Origin: Glycomyces tenuis DSM 44171 | GTDB lineage: Bacteria > Actinomycetota > Actinomycetes > Mycobacteriales > Micromonosporaceae | Length of the DNA stretch: 64,000 nucleotides | Reading direction: 5' to 3' | Assembly (NCBI RefSeq): GCF_000427885.1 | Contig: NZ_ATYW01000014.1 | Coordinates: 124,001 to 188,000, forward strand | Part shown: piece after piece, positions 24,549-33,047 of the stretch | Layout: each line of letters begins with the position of its first letter | Position numbering within the stretch: the stretch's first letter is position 1 | Program-made: the position numbers and the translations under genes | Notes under the pieces: generated by a model | Databases searched by the model: none | What the model saw: only the letters and a program-made list of their open reading frames with translations | Told to the model about the DNA's origin: nothing

Positions 24549-25616
24549 ATGTCCCGCAAACGCATCCTCCGGCTCACCACCCCGCTGCTCGCGGCGGCCC
24601 TGCTCGCCGCCTGCGGCGGCACCACCCAAGGCGACGAGGACGAGGGCGGCGGCGCAGGCACCGGCGCCACCGCCGACCCCGACGCCGACTTCCAGACCGG
24701 CCTGTCGGTCGCCATGCTCCCCAAGTCGGTCAACAACCCCTACTTCGAATCCTCCAGCGCCGGAGCCGAATCCGTGGTCACCGGGCTGGAAGGGACCTTC
24801 GAGTACACCGGCCCCTCCGACGCCTCGGCCTCGTCCCAGGTCAGCTACATCGACACCCTCAGCCAGCAGGCCACCGACGTCATCCTGCTGTCCGCCAACG
24901 ACCCCAACGCCCTGTGCTCCTCGCTCGAGCAGGCCCGCGGCGCCGGGACGGTCGTGGTCACCTTCGACTCCGACGTCGACCCCGGGTGCCGCGACCTGTT
25001 CGTCAGCCAGGTCGACGGCGCCGAGGTCGGCCGGGCGCTGCTGGAGATGACCGCCGAGCAGATCGGCGGCTCGGGGCAGATCGCCGTCCTCTCGGCGACG
25101 GCCAACGCCACCAACCAGAACGCCTGGATCGCCGTCATGGAGGAGGAGCTGGAGTCCAATCCCGACTACGCCGACATCGAGCTGGTCGACGTCGTCTACG
25201 GCGACGACGAGGACGAGAAGTCCTTCTCCGAGACCCAGGGCCTCCTCCAGGCCCACCCGGACCTGAGCGCCATCGTCTCGCCCACCACGGTCGGCATCGC
25301 CGCCGCCGCGCGCTACCTCTCCGGCTCCCAGTACCAGGGCGAGGTGGCGCTGACCGGCCTCGGCACCCCGAACCAGATGCGCGAGTACATCGAGGACGGC
25401 ACCGTCACCGAGTTCGCCCTCTGGGACCCGACCGCGCTCGGCGAGCTCGCCGCCTGGACCGGGGCGGCCGCCGCCTCGGGCATCATCACCGGCGCCGAAG
25501 GCGAGACCTTCACCGCCGGTGAACTCGGCGAGTACACCGTCGGCGCCGACGGCGTGGTCACCCTGGGCCCGCCCACCCGCTTCAACGCCGACAACATCGA
25601 CGACTACGACTTCTAG
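24549..25616 (+). CDS. rhaS: Rhamnose-type ABC substrate-binding lipoprotein
   Basis: The 355-aa lipoprotein has a lipobox Cys at residue 22 (LLAAC) and a type I periplasmic-binding fold. VAMLPKSVNNPYFE, LSATANATNQNAWI, IVSPTTVGIAAAARYL, TGLGTPNQMREYIEDGTV and FALWDP closely follow rhamnose-binding RhaS; LsrB is the main alternative. It is last in the operon, before a strong hairpin. No rhamnose isomerase, kinase or aldolase genes are present in the window. Confidence 0.83.
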   Translation: MSRKRILRLTTPLLAAALLAACGGTTQGDEDEGGGAGTGATADPDADFQTGLSVAMLPKSVNNPYFESSSAGAESVVTGLEGTFEYTGPSDASASSQVSYIDTLSQQATDVILLSANDPNALCSSLEQARGAGTVVVTFDSDVDPGCRDLFVSQVDGAEVGRALLEMTAEQIGGSGQIAVLSATANATNQNAWIAVMEEELESNPDYADIELVDVVYGDDEDEKSFSETQGLLQAHPDLSAIVSPTTVGIAAAARYLSGSQYQGEVALTGLGTPNQMREYIEDGTVTEFALWDPTALGELAAWTGAAAASGIITGAEGETFTAGELGEYTVGADGVVTLGPPTRFNADNIDDYDF

Positions 25617-25623
25617 AGGATCG

Positions 25624-25653
25624 GCCGCCGCGGCCCGGCCGGGCCGCGGCGGC
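25624..25653 (+). terminator. Terminator of the rhamnose-type ABC operon
   Basis: A perfect 30-bp GC palindrome begins 8 bp after the substrate-binding protein stop and can fold into a very stable hairpin; no U-tract. Confidence 0.65.
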
Positions 25654-25750
25654 ATCGCAAGGCGGCGACCGCAACCGGAGACCCTGACGTCCCGTCCGTA
25701 TGATGCCTACAGATCCGGCAACTCCACCATCGCGAGAGGACCGACATCTC

Positions 25751-26950
25751 ATGGGCCGCACCACCCCCGCCCTGGCCATCGCCAACGCCGCCGCCTGGCC
25801 GCTGGCCCGATCCAAACGCAGGCCCCAGGCCGCCTGGGACCGGGCGGTCGACAAGGCCGCTGCCGCCGCCGGAGTCGAGCCCGACGAGGCCGACCGGCAG
25901 TGGATCGACGACTTCGGCTTCCTGCTCGGCTGCGTCGCCGAGGTCCCCGGCCTGACGCCGGTCGGCTGGGTCAGCTCCCTGTCCGACGCCCGGGACCGCC
26001 TGGCGAAGCGGCTGCACGTCCGCGATCTGCACCGCAAGCACCCCGAGATCGGCTCCGAGCCGATCGAGCGGCCGGTCTTCGTCGTCGGCCTGCCGCGCAC
26101 GGCCACCACGCTCGCCCACCGGGTCCTGGCGATGTCGCCGGCCCACCGCGGTCCGCTGCGCTGGGAGATGTACCACCCCGACCTCCAGCGCGCCCCCGAG
26201 ATCGAGGAGCGGCGCATCAACGAGGTCCGCAAGCAGGGCGCGGTTACCCGCTTCGCGCCGGACTTCGAGGTCATCCACCCGATCGAGGCCACCAAGCCCG
26301 AGGAGAGCATCCTCCTGCTGCCGCACGGGCTCTACCACGTCCTCTACCACGCGCCGATGCCCGACTACCGGGCCTGGCTGGCCGAACGCGACACCACGGT
26401 CGACTACCGGTACCTCAAGGAGGTCCTCCAGGTCCTCCAGCACGGCCGCGAACGGCGCCGCTGGGTGCTGAAGAACCCCCTCGACCTCGGGCAGATGTCC
26501 GCGATCCGGAAGGTGTTCCCCGACGCGACCTTCGTGTGGACCCACCGCGACCCGGCCACCGTCATGGGCTCGCTGTGCTCCCTGATGGACCTGTCCTACG
26601 CGCTGTTCCTGCGCCGCGTCGACCGGGCCGCCGTCGGCTCGCTGGCGCTGGAGGTGATGGCCGAGACCGTCGAGCGCGGCCGGAACTGGCGCCAGAAGCA
26701 CCCCGAGGCGGTCGTCGACGTGCCCTACCACCGCCTCGCCTCGGACCCCGGCCGGTATGTGCCCGAGCTGTACAAGGAGCTCGGAGCGAAGTGGAGCCTG
26801 AGCGACGGCGAGAACCTGAGCCAGGCCCTGGCCCGGAACATCCGCGACCGCAAGCACGAGTACTCCCTCGGGCACTACGGCCTCGACGAGTACCGGATCC
26901 AGCAGACCTTCGGCGACTACCTCAACTGGGTCGTCGCCCTCAACAGCTGA
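25751..26950 (+). CDS. Sulfotransferase family protein
   Basis: The 399-aa protein has the 5'-phosphosulfate loop RPVFVVGLPRTATTLAHRVL (residues near 110-130) and the 3'-phosphate-binding WTHRDPATVMGSLCSL segment, as in PAPS-dependent Sulfotransfer_3 enzymes of actinobacteria. There is no signal peptide. ATG 25751 is preferred over ATG 25700, which overlaps a TATGAT hexamer usable as a -10. The acceptor substrate is unknown. It stands alone. Confidence 0.85.
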   Translation: MGRTTPALAIANAAAWPLARSKRRPQAAWDRAVDKAAAAAGVEPDEADRQWIDDFGFLLGCVAEVPGLTPVGWVSSLSDARDRLAKRLHVRDLHRKHPEIGSEPIERPVFVVGLPRTATTLAHRVLAMSPAHRGPLRWEMYHPDLQRAPEIEERRINEVRKQGAVTRFAPDFEVIHPIEATKPEESILLLPHGLYHVLYHAPMPDYRAWLAERDTTVDYRYLKEVLQVLQHGRERRRWVLKNPLDLGQMSAIRKVFPDATFVWTHRDPATVMGSLCSLMDLSYALFLRRVDRAAVGSLALEVMAETVERGRNWRQKHPEAVVDVPYHRLASDPGRYVPELYKELGAKWSLSDGENLSQALARNIRDRKHEYSLGHYGLDEYRIQQTFGDYLNWVVALNS

Positions 26951-26956
26951 GAGCGC

Positions 26957-26973
26957 CCGGCGGGGGCCGCCGG
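26957..26973 (+). terminator. Small hairpin after the sulfotransferase gene
   Basis: CCGGCGG and CCGCCGG flank a GGG loop 7 bp after the stop. Stability is modest, so this is tentative. Confidence 0.35.
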
Positions 26974-27063
26974 CGCGTGCGTCACCGCCGTGGAGCAGGG
27001 CTTCGGCGGCCACTACCGGTCGCCACCCCGCCGTCCGCGCGGTCCCGCGGCGTCGGGCGGACG

Positions 27064-27180
27064 GTGATGCTCGGCTCCCTCGCCCACCTCGGCGACCTGC
27101 CGGTCGCGCTCACCTCCTCCAAGCCGGGACGGCCGCTGCACGAGTCCCTCGGCTTCACCGTCGCCTCGCCTTCGACCTGA
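27064..27180 (+). pseudogene. Remnant of a GNAT acetyltransferase C-terminus
   Basis: The frame ending at 27180 reads ..LPVALTSSKPGRPLHESLGFTVASPST, closely resembling the last strand-helix of GNAT N-acetyltransferases (VALxSSxxGxPLYExLGF). The acetyl-CoA-binding part is missing upstream, where only a short, unrelated-looking frame remains. It is probably a decayed gene fragment. Confidence 0.4.
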
Positions 27181-27485
27181 TGGTCCTCGGAGTCAGGGCT
27201 TTTCCGGGTATCGCCCGGTGAAATCCCTGGTGAACCCCAGGTTTCGAGCCGCTCTCGCAACAGTGATGTGTGATATGTTACTGTCGCCGACAGCGGAAGA
27301 ATGGGCGGGCGCACTGCGGCCGCCGAACTCCCGGACATCGGAGGCCCCACTACCCCGGGGCGTCCGGCTCGCGGCCGCATTCGCGGACGAGGGCAGGCGC
27401 GCGCCGCGCGCCGAGTCGCCACGGCGGTCCGGGAGCGGGCTTCATGCGAACCGCAGTGATATATCACGTGTCACATAGGAGAGCG
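27181..27485 (+). promoter_or_regulatory. Control region of the peptide/GH127 operon with two GntR-like sites
   Basis: No convincing gene is seen here. Two AT-rich sites stand out. CAGTGA..TTACTG arms at 27261-27283 enclose TGTGATATGTTAC with a TATGTT -10-like hexamer. At 27456-27477 the perfect palindrome GTGATATATCAC is followed by GTGTCACATA. The complement of the last element, TATGTGACA, is repeated at 39281 before the hydroxyproline genes, linking both to the FCD-GntR protein encoded at 38557. This is inferred from shared sequence. Confidence 0.45.
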
Positions 27486-27656
27486 ATGCAGAGGCGAACG
27501 GACTTCGGCCGGGAGGCGCGCGGCGCCGCGCCCCTGGCGCTCGGCCCGTCCTCGCCGCGGCACCGCCGCGCGAAGGCCCGCCGAACCGCCACAGTCAGCG
27601 GCCCCGGCGTCCCGCTCGGATCCCCGACGCGGCCGACCGGCGCGAAGAATCGATAG
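27486..27656 (+). CDS. Possible small leader ORF upstream of the peptide-binding lipoprotein
   Basis: A 56-codon frame begins with ATG after TAGGAGAG and ends 10 bp before the next gene, whose own GGAAG site overlaps its stop. The product (MQRRTDFGREARGAAP..) is basic, Pro/Ala/Gly-rich and matches nothing I know. It may be only untranslated leader. Confidence 0.25.
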   Translation: MQRRTDFGREARGAAPLALGPSSPRHRRAKARRTATVSGPGVPLGSPTRPTGAKNR

Positions 27657-27666
27657 GAAGTCCCTC

Positions 27667-29352
27667 ATGATCAAGAGATTGACCCGCGCCTCGGCCGCCA
27701 TCGCGGCCGCGACGCTGCTGCTCACGGCCTGTGCCGGCGGAGGGGATGACGGCTCCGGCGGCGGCGGGGGCGACCCCGTCGAAGGCGGGACCGTCCACAT
27801 GCTCCAGAACGCCGACTTCTCCTACCTCGACCCGGCGCGCGGCTTCGACGGCGGCGTGAACGCGTTCTACCGGCTGATCTACCGCGGCCTCACCATGCAG
27901 GCCGCCGGCGACGCCGAAGACCCGAACGCCATCGTCCCCGACATGGCCGAGAGCCTCGGGACGCCCTCGGAAGACGGGCTCACCTGGACCTACACCCTCA
28001 AAGACGGCCTGAAGTTCGACAACGGCGACCCCATCACCTCAGCCGAGGTCGCCTTCGGCATCTCCCGCGCCTGGGACCCGGAGATCGGCATCGGCTCGCC
28101 GTGGCTGAAGCAGACCATCGCCGCCCCCGAGGACTACCAGGGGCCCTACCTCTCGGGCGAGCACCCCGGCATCGAGACCCCCGACGAGAGCACCATCGTG
28201 TTCCACCTCATCGAGCCCTTCCCGGAGTTCGACAACGTGCTCGCGCAGCCGAACGCGGTGCCCTTCCCCGTCGGCAGCGGAGCCGGTGACGAGTTCATCA
28301 ACGACGTCATCGCCTCCGGCCCGTACACGCTCGAGACCTACACCCCCGGCAGCCTCATCGAGCTCGTCCGCAACGAGCACTGGGACCCCGAGACCGACGA
28401 GGTCCGCAAGGCGCACCCCGACGCCTGGGAGTTCGAGATCGGCCTCGAAGGGGCCACGATCGACGAACGGCTCATGGCCGGGCAGGGGTCCGACGTCAAC
28501 GCCATCTCCGGCGTCATCCAGCCGGCCACCCTGGCGCGCGTGCAGACCCCCGAGCTCCAGGACCGGCTGCTGACCTCGCCCGCCTACTGCACCACCTACA
28601 TGTCGATGAACATGACGAAGGCGCCGTTCGACCAGCTCGAGGTCCGCCAGGCGATCAACTGGGCCATCGACCGGACGTCCATCCAGACGGCCTCCGGCGG
28701 CAACCAGCTCGCCGACCCCGCCACCACGATCATCCCCGAGGCGGTGAACGGCCACAAGGACTTCGACCTGTACCCCAGCGAGGACCACGGCGGCGACCCC
28801 GCCAAGGCGCTGGAGCTCCTCTCCCAGGTGGGCCTCGAAGACGGCTTCTCCTTCGTCCTCGACATCCGCTCCCAGCCGAAGATGCAGGCGCAGGCCGAGG
28901 CCATCCAGCAGGCGCTCAAGGAGATCAACGTCGAGGTCGAGCTGAACGTCATCGACACCTCGACGTACTACGAGACGATCGGCACGCCCTCGCAGCAGAG
29001 CGACGCCGCCATCACCGGCTGGTGCCCCGACTGGGCCTCCAGCGCCAGCACGATGGTCCCGCCGCTGGTCGACGGGCGCCTCATCACCGACAAGGGCAAC
29101 ACCAACCTCGCCCAGATCGACGACGAGACGATCAACGCCCGCATCGACGAGATCAGCGCCATGACCGACCTCGAGGCGGCGAACGCCGAATGGGGCGAGC
29201 TCGACGAGGAGGTCATGGCCCTGGCGCCGATGGCCCCCCTCGTCTGGGAGAAGGGCATCTTCCTTCCCGGTGAGAACATCGCCGGCTACCACCCCAGCAC
29301 CAGTCTCACCGACCTGACGATCATCGGGCTGGAAGACCCGTCGCTGGGCTGA
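27667..29352 (+). CDS. Peptide ABC importer substrate-binding lipoprotein (SBP family 5)
   Basis: The 561-aa lipoprotein has a lipobox Cys at residue 22 (LLTAC) followed by a Gly-rich tether. It carries the OppA/DppA (SBP_bac_5) landmarks: YRGLT..DMAESLGTPSEDGLTWTYTLKDGLKFDNGDPITSAEVAFGISR and VRQAINWAIDR. Relatives bind oligopeptides, dipeptides, nickel or glycosides. Downstream genes code for proline-directed peptidases, GH127 and hydroxyproline catabolism, so hydroxyproline-rich (glyco)peptides are the inferred cargo. It is first gene of the operon. Confidence 0.9.
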   Translation: MIKRLTRASAAIAAATLLLTACAGGGDDGSGGGGGDPVEGGTVHMLQNADFSYLDPARGFDGGVNAFYRLIYRGLTMQAAGDAEDPNAIVPDMAESLGTPSEDGLTWTYTLKDGLKFDNGDPITSAEVAFGISRAWDPEIGIGSPWLKQTIAAPEDYQGPYLSGEHPGIETPDESTIVFHLIEPFPEFDNVLAQPNAVPFPVGSGAGDEFINDVIASGPYTLETYTPGSLIELVRNEHWDPETDEVRKAHPDAWEFEIGLEGATIDERLMAGQGSDVNAISGVIQPATLARVQTPELQDRLLTSPAYCTTYMSMNMTKAPFDQLEVRQAINWAIDRTSIQTASGGNQLADPATTIIPEAVNGHKDFDLYPSEDHGGDPAKALELLSQVGLEDGFSFVLDIRSQPKMQAQAEAIQQALKEINVEVELNVIDTSTYYETIGTPSQQSDAAITGWCPDWASSASTMVPPLVDGRLITDKGNTNLAQIDDETINARIDEISAMTDLEAANAEWGELDEEVMALAPMAPLVWEKGIFLPGENIAGYHPSTSLTDLTIIGLEDPSLG

Positions 29353-29357
29353 CACCG

Positions 29358-30332
29358 ATGACCTTCACTCCGACTGACCTCGAAGTCGAAGGCGCCGCGG
29401 GCGGCGGGACGGGGGGCGATCCCTCCCCGGCCCCGCCGCCCGCGCAGCGGCGACGCCTCGTCCGCGCCTTCCTCCGCGACCGCGTGGCCGTCGCCTGCGG
29501 CGTCTACATCCTGCTCGTCATCGTCATGGCCCTCGCCGCGCCGCTGCTGGTCAAGCTCAGCGGCTACGGGCCCCTGGAGTTCGACCAGAGCGCCGTCGAC
29601 CCGAACCTGGGCGGGCTCCCGATCGGCTGGGGCGGCGGGATCGGCGCCGAGCACTGGTTCGGCGTCGAGCCCGGGAACGGGCGCGACATCTTCGCCCGCA
29701 TCGTCTACGGCGCCAGGGTGTCGATGACGATCGCCCTCTCGGCGACCGTGCTGACGAGCGTCCTCGGCGTCGTCTTCGGACTGGTCGCCGGCTACTTCGG
29801 CGGGCGCGTCGACATGCTGATCTCCCGCGTCATGGAGTTCCTCATGGCCTTCCCGGCGCTCATCTTCATGATCGCCGTCCTCTCCGCGCTCCCCGCGGAG
29901 AACCGCCAGCTCCTGCTCGTCGTCGTGATCTCCTTCTTCGGGTGGCCGTACCTGGCCCGCATCGTCCGAGGCCAGACCATGTCGCTCAAGGAACGCGAGT
30001 TCGTGGAGTCCGCCAGGGCCTCGGGGGCCTCCAGCGCCCAGATCATCTTCAAGGAGATCCTCCCGAACCTCGCCTCGACCATCATCGTGATGACCACCCT
30101 CGCCGTGCCCGGCTACGTCGGCACCGAGGCGGGGCTGTCGTTCCTCGGCGTGGGCGTCGTCCCGCCGACACCGTCATGGGGGCAGATGATCGCCAGCTCC
30201 GTGCCCTGGTACGCCGTCGACCCGGCCTACTTCCTCATCCCGGGCTCCTTCCTGTTCCTGCTCGTGCTGTCGTTCACCGTGCTCGGCGACCGCGTCAAGA
30301 AGATCGCCGAATCAGGGGAGGGCAGGGCATGA
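29358..30332 (+). CDS. Peptide ABC importer permease (DppC/OppC-like)
   Basis: The 324-aa permease has an OppC_N-type first TM after a long low-complexity N-terminus, the extracellular EHWFGVEPGNGRDIFARIVYGAR segment and the EAA loop EFVESARASGASSAQIIFKEILPN. It is encoded before its DppB partner, the reverse of the usual order, and its stop overlaps the DppB start by 4 bp. Confidence 0.9.
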   Translation: MTFTPTDLEVEGAAGGGTGGDPSPAPPPAQRRRLVRAFLRDRVAVACGVYILLVIVMALAAPLLVKLSGYGPLEFDQSAVDPNLGGLPIGWGGGIGAEHWFGVEPGNGRDIFARIVYGARVSMTIALSATVLTSVLGVVFGLVAGYFGGRVDMLISRVMEFLMAFPALIFMIAVLSALPAENRQLLLVVVISFFGWPYLARIVRGQTMSLKEREFVESARASGASSAQIIFKEILPNLASTIIVMTTLAVPGYVGTEAGLSFLGVGVVPPTPSWGQMIASSVPWYAVDPAYFLIPGSFLFLLVLSFTVLGDRVKKIAESGEGRA

Positions 30333-31327
30333 GCCGCTTCCTCCTCAACCGGCTGCTCGGCATGGTCGTCGTGCTGTTCCTGGTGTGCCTGTTCACCTTC
30401 GTCGTCTTCTTCGTCCTCTCACCGGACCCCGCGGTGCAGATCTGCGGGAAGAACTGCACGCCGGAGGCGATCGACCAGATCCGGGAGAACCTCGGTCTCG
30501 ACCAGCCGTTCCTGACGCAGTTCTGGACCTTCATCAGCGGGCTCTTCGTCGGCCGCACCTACGGGACCGGCCCGAACGCCATCGACTGCGCCGCGCCGTG
30601 CCTGGGCTACTCGTTCCAGACGAGCCAGCCGGTCGCCGACATGATCATGCAGCGCCTGCCGGTCTCCGCGACCATCGCGATCGGCGCCGCGGTGCTCTGG
30701 CTGCTCGCCGGCATCGCCGGAGGGCTCATCAGCGCCGTGCGCGAAGGAAGGTTCGCCGACCGCTTCATCACCGGCCTCACCCTCACCGGCATGTCCATCC
30801 CCAACTACGTGCTGGCGCTCGCCTTGCAGTTCCTGCTCGTGGTCACGCTCGGATGGCTCCCGTTCCCGCAGGCGGTGCCCTTCGGGGACGACCCGGTGCA
30901 GTGGTTCATGAACTTCCTCATGCCCTGGATCGTGCTCGCCATCGGGGCGGCGGCCGTCTACACCCGGCTCACCCGGGCGAACGTCATCGAGTCGCTCCAG
31001 GAGAACTACGTGCGCACCGCGCGGGCGAAGGGGCTCAGCCCCGGCCTGGTCTGGCGGCGGCACGCGCTGCGCCCGGCCCTGACCCCGATCGTCACGATCT
31101 TCGGCATGGACTTCGCCAACCTGCTCGGCGGGGCCCTCATCACCGAGACCGTCTTCGGGCTCAACGGCATCGGCAAGCTCGCCGCCGACTCGATCACGAA
31201 GAACGACCAGCCGGTCATCATGGGCGTCACGCTGCTCGCGGCGTTCCTGGTCGTCGTCGGCGCCATGGTGGTCGACCTGCTGTACACCGCCATCGACCCG
31301 CGCGTGCGAGTGGGGAGCGCGAAATGA
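30329..31327 (+). CDS. Peptide ABC importer permease (DppB/OppB-like)
   Basis: The 332-aa permease has six TM helices and the EAA motif NYVRTARAKGLSPGLVWRRHALRPALTP. An inserted periplasmic loop with four Cys (ICGKNC and DCAAPC, about residues 38-95) is notable and could form disulfides outside the membrane. ATGA overlaps join it to both neighbours. Confidence 0.9.
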   Translation: MSRFLLNRLLGMVVVLFLVCLFTFVVFFVLSPDPAVQICGKNCTPEAIDQIRENLGLDQPFLTQFWTFISGLFVGRTYGTGPNAIDCAAPCLGYSFQTSQPVADMIMQRLPVSATIAIGAAVLWLLAGIAGGLISAVREGRFADRFITGLTLTGMSIPNYVLALALQFLLVVTLGWLPFPQAVPFGDDPVQWFMNFLMPWIVLAIGAAAVYTRLTRANVIESLQENYVRTARAKGLSPGLVWRRHALRPALTPIVTIFGMDFANLLGGALITETVFGLNGIGKLAADSITKNDQPVIMGVTLLAAFLVVVGAMVVDLLYTAIDPRVRVGSAK

Positions 31328-32181
31328 GCACGACGAGCGACACCGGCGGGCCGCTGCTGCGCGTCCGCGGCCTCACGGTCGGCTTCCCGACCGCCGCCGG
31401 GAGCGTCGAGGTGGTCAAGTCCCTCGACTTCGAGCTGGCCAGGGGCGGCGCGCTCGGCATCGTCGGCGAGTCCGGCTCGGGCAAGTCGATGACGAGCCTG
31501 GCGATCATGGGGCTCCTCCCCAAGGGCGCCAGGCGCACCGGCTCCATCGAGTTCGACGGGACCGAGCTGACCGCCCTGCGCGAGCGGGCGATGCGGGCGG
31601 TCCGCGGGGACCGCATCGCGATGATCTTCCAGGACCCGCTCTCCTCGCTCAACCCCTACTACACGGTGGGGACGCAGATCGCCGAGGCGTACCGCTCGCA
31701 CCGCAAGGGCGTGACCAGGCGGCAGGCGCGGGCCGTGGCGATCGAGGCGATGGAGCGCGTGCACATCCACGACGCCGCCCGCCGCGTCGACCACTACCCG
31801 CACCAGTTCTCCGGCGGCATGCGGCAGCGCGTGATGATCGCGATGATGCTCAGCATGGAGCCCGAGCTGCTCATCGCGGACGAGCCGACGACCGCGCTCG
31901 ACGTCACGGTGCAGGCGCAGATCCTCGACCTGCTCGCCGAGATCCGGGCCGACACCGGCGCGGGGCTCATCCTCATCACGCACGACCTCGCCGTCGTCAG
32001 CGAGGTCACCGACCACATCGTCGTCATGCGCGAGGGCGAACTGGTCGAACAGGGCCCGGTGGAGCGGATCTTCACCGACCCGCGGGAGGCGTACACGCGC
32101 ATGCTCCTCGACGCCGTGCCGCGCATCGACGACGAGATCGGACTGCTGAAGACCACCGCGAGCGCCGAGGAGGACCGATGA
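31324..32181 (+). CDS. Peptide ABC importer ATPase (DppD-like)
   Basis: The 285-aa ATPase shows Walker A GESGSGKSMT, Q-loop IFQDPLSSLNP, signature FSGGMRQRVMIAMML, Walker B LLIADEPTTALD and the H-loop ITHDLAVV. The oligopeptide-type C-terminal extension is short and I do not see the usual Cys cluster. It is translationally coupled on both sides (ATGA). Confidence 0.9.
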   Translation: MSTTSDTGGPLLRVRGLTVGFPTAAGSVEVVKSLDFELARGGALGIVGESGSGKSMTSLAIMGLLPKGARRTGSIEFDGTELTALRERAMRAVRGDRIAMIFQDPLSSLNPYYTVGTQIAEAYRSHRKGVTRRQARAVAIEAMERVHIHDAARRVDHYPHQFSGGMRQRVMIAMMLSMEPELLIADEPTTALDVTVQAQILDLLAEIRADTGAGLILITHDLAVVSEVTDHIVVMREGELVEQGPVERIFTDPREAYTRMLLDAVPRIDDEIGLLKTTASAEEDR

Positions 32182-33047
32182 GCGACGGATCCGAGCCCCT
32201 GCTGCGGGCCACGCACCTCGTCAAGGAGTTCGCCGTCGGCGGCGGACTGCTCGGCCGCGGCCGCCGCTTCACAGCGGTGGACGACGTCTCGCTCGAGGTC
32301 CGCACCGGCGAGACGCTCGCGCTCGTCGGCGAGTCCGGTTCGGGCAAGTCGACCACCGCGCGGCTCATCGCCCGGCTCCTCGACGTCACCGCCGGCGACA
32401 TCGAGTTCGCCGGCCGCCCGGTCCACGCCCTCACCGGCAAGGCGCTGCACGCGTACCGCGGCGAAGTGCAGGTCGTCTTCCAGGACCCGTACTCCTCGCT
32501 GAACCCCAAGCACACCGTCGAGCGGATCGTCACCGCGCCGCTGGTCTACCAGAAGCGGCCGATCCCCGGCGGCGCCCGCGCCTTCACCGGGGCGCTCATG
32601 GAGCGCGTCGGACTCAACCCCGACCACTCGGCCCGCTTCCCCGCCCAGTTCTCCGGCGGGCAGGCGCAGCGCATCGGCATCGCCCGCGCGCTGGCCGTCT
32701 CCCCGAAGCTGATCATCGCCGACGAAGCGGTGTCCGCATTGGACGTGTCGGTGCAGGCGCAGGTCATCAACCTGCTGCGCCGCCTCCAGGAGGAGGAGGG
32801 CTTCAGCTACCTGTTCATCGCGCACGACCTGGCGGTCGTGCGGCAGATCGCGACGCGCGTCGCGGTCATGAACGGCGGGCGCATCGTCGAGACCGGCGAC
32901 CGCGACCAGGTCTTCGACTCGCCCCGCGACGAGTACACCAGGAAGCTCCTCGCCGCCGTCCCCAGGATCAGACCCGAATGGGACGCTGAGCGGCGCCGGA
33001 ACGAGCAGGCCCGCAAGGACCGCGAACGAGAGGAGGCCGGACGGTGA
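32178..33047 (+). CDS. Peptide ABC importer ATPase (DppF-like)
   Basis: The 289-aa second ATPase has Walker A GESGSGKSTT, VFQDPYSSLNPKHTV, FSGGQAQRIGIARAL and LIIADEAVSALDVSVQ, with Val-Ser replacing the usual Pro-Thr in the Walker B tail. It pairs with the DppD-like subunit. The peptidase start GTG 33044 overlaps its stop, tying import to peptide cleavage. Confidence 0.9.
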   Translation: MSDGSEPLLRATHLVKEFAVGGGLLGRGRRFTAVDDVSLEVRTGETLALVGESGSGKSTTARLIARLLDVTAGDIEFAGRPVHALTGKALHAYRGEVQVVFQDPYSSLNPKHTVERIVTAPLVYQKRPIPGGARAFTGALMERVGLNPDHSARFPAQFSGGQAQRIGIARALAVSPKLIIADEAVSALDVSVQAQVINLLRRLQEEEGFSYLFIAHDLAVVRQIATRVAVMNGGRIVETGDRDQVFDSPRDEYTRKLLAAVPRIRPEWDAERRRNEQARKDREREEAGR

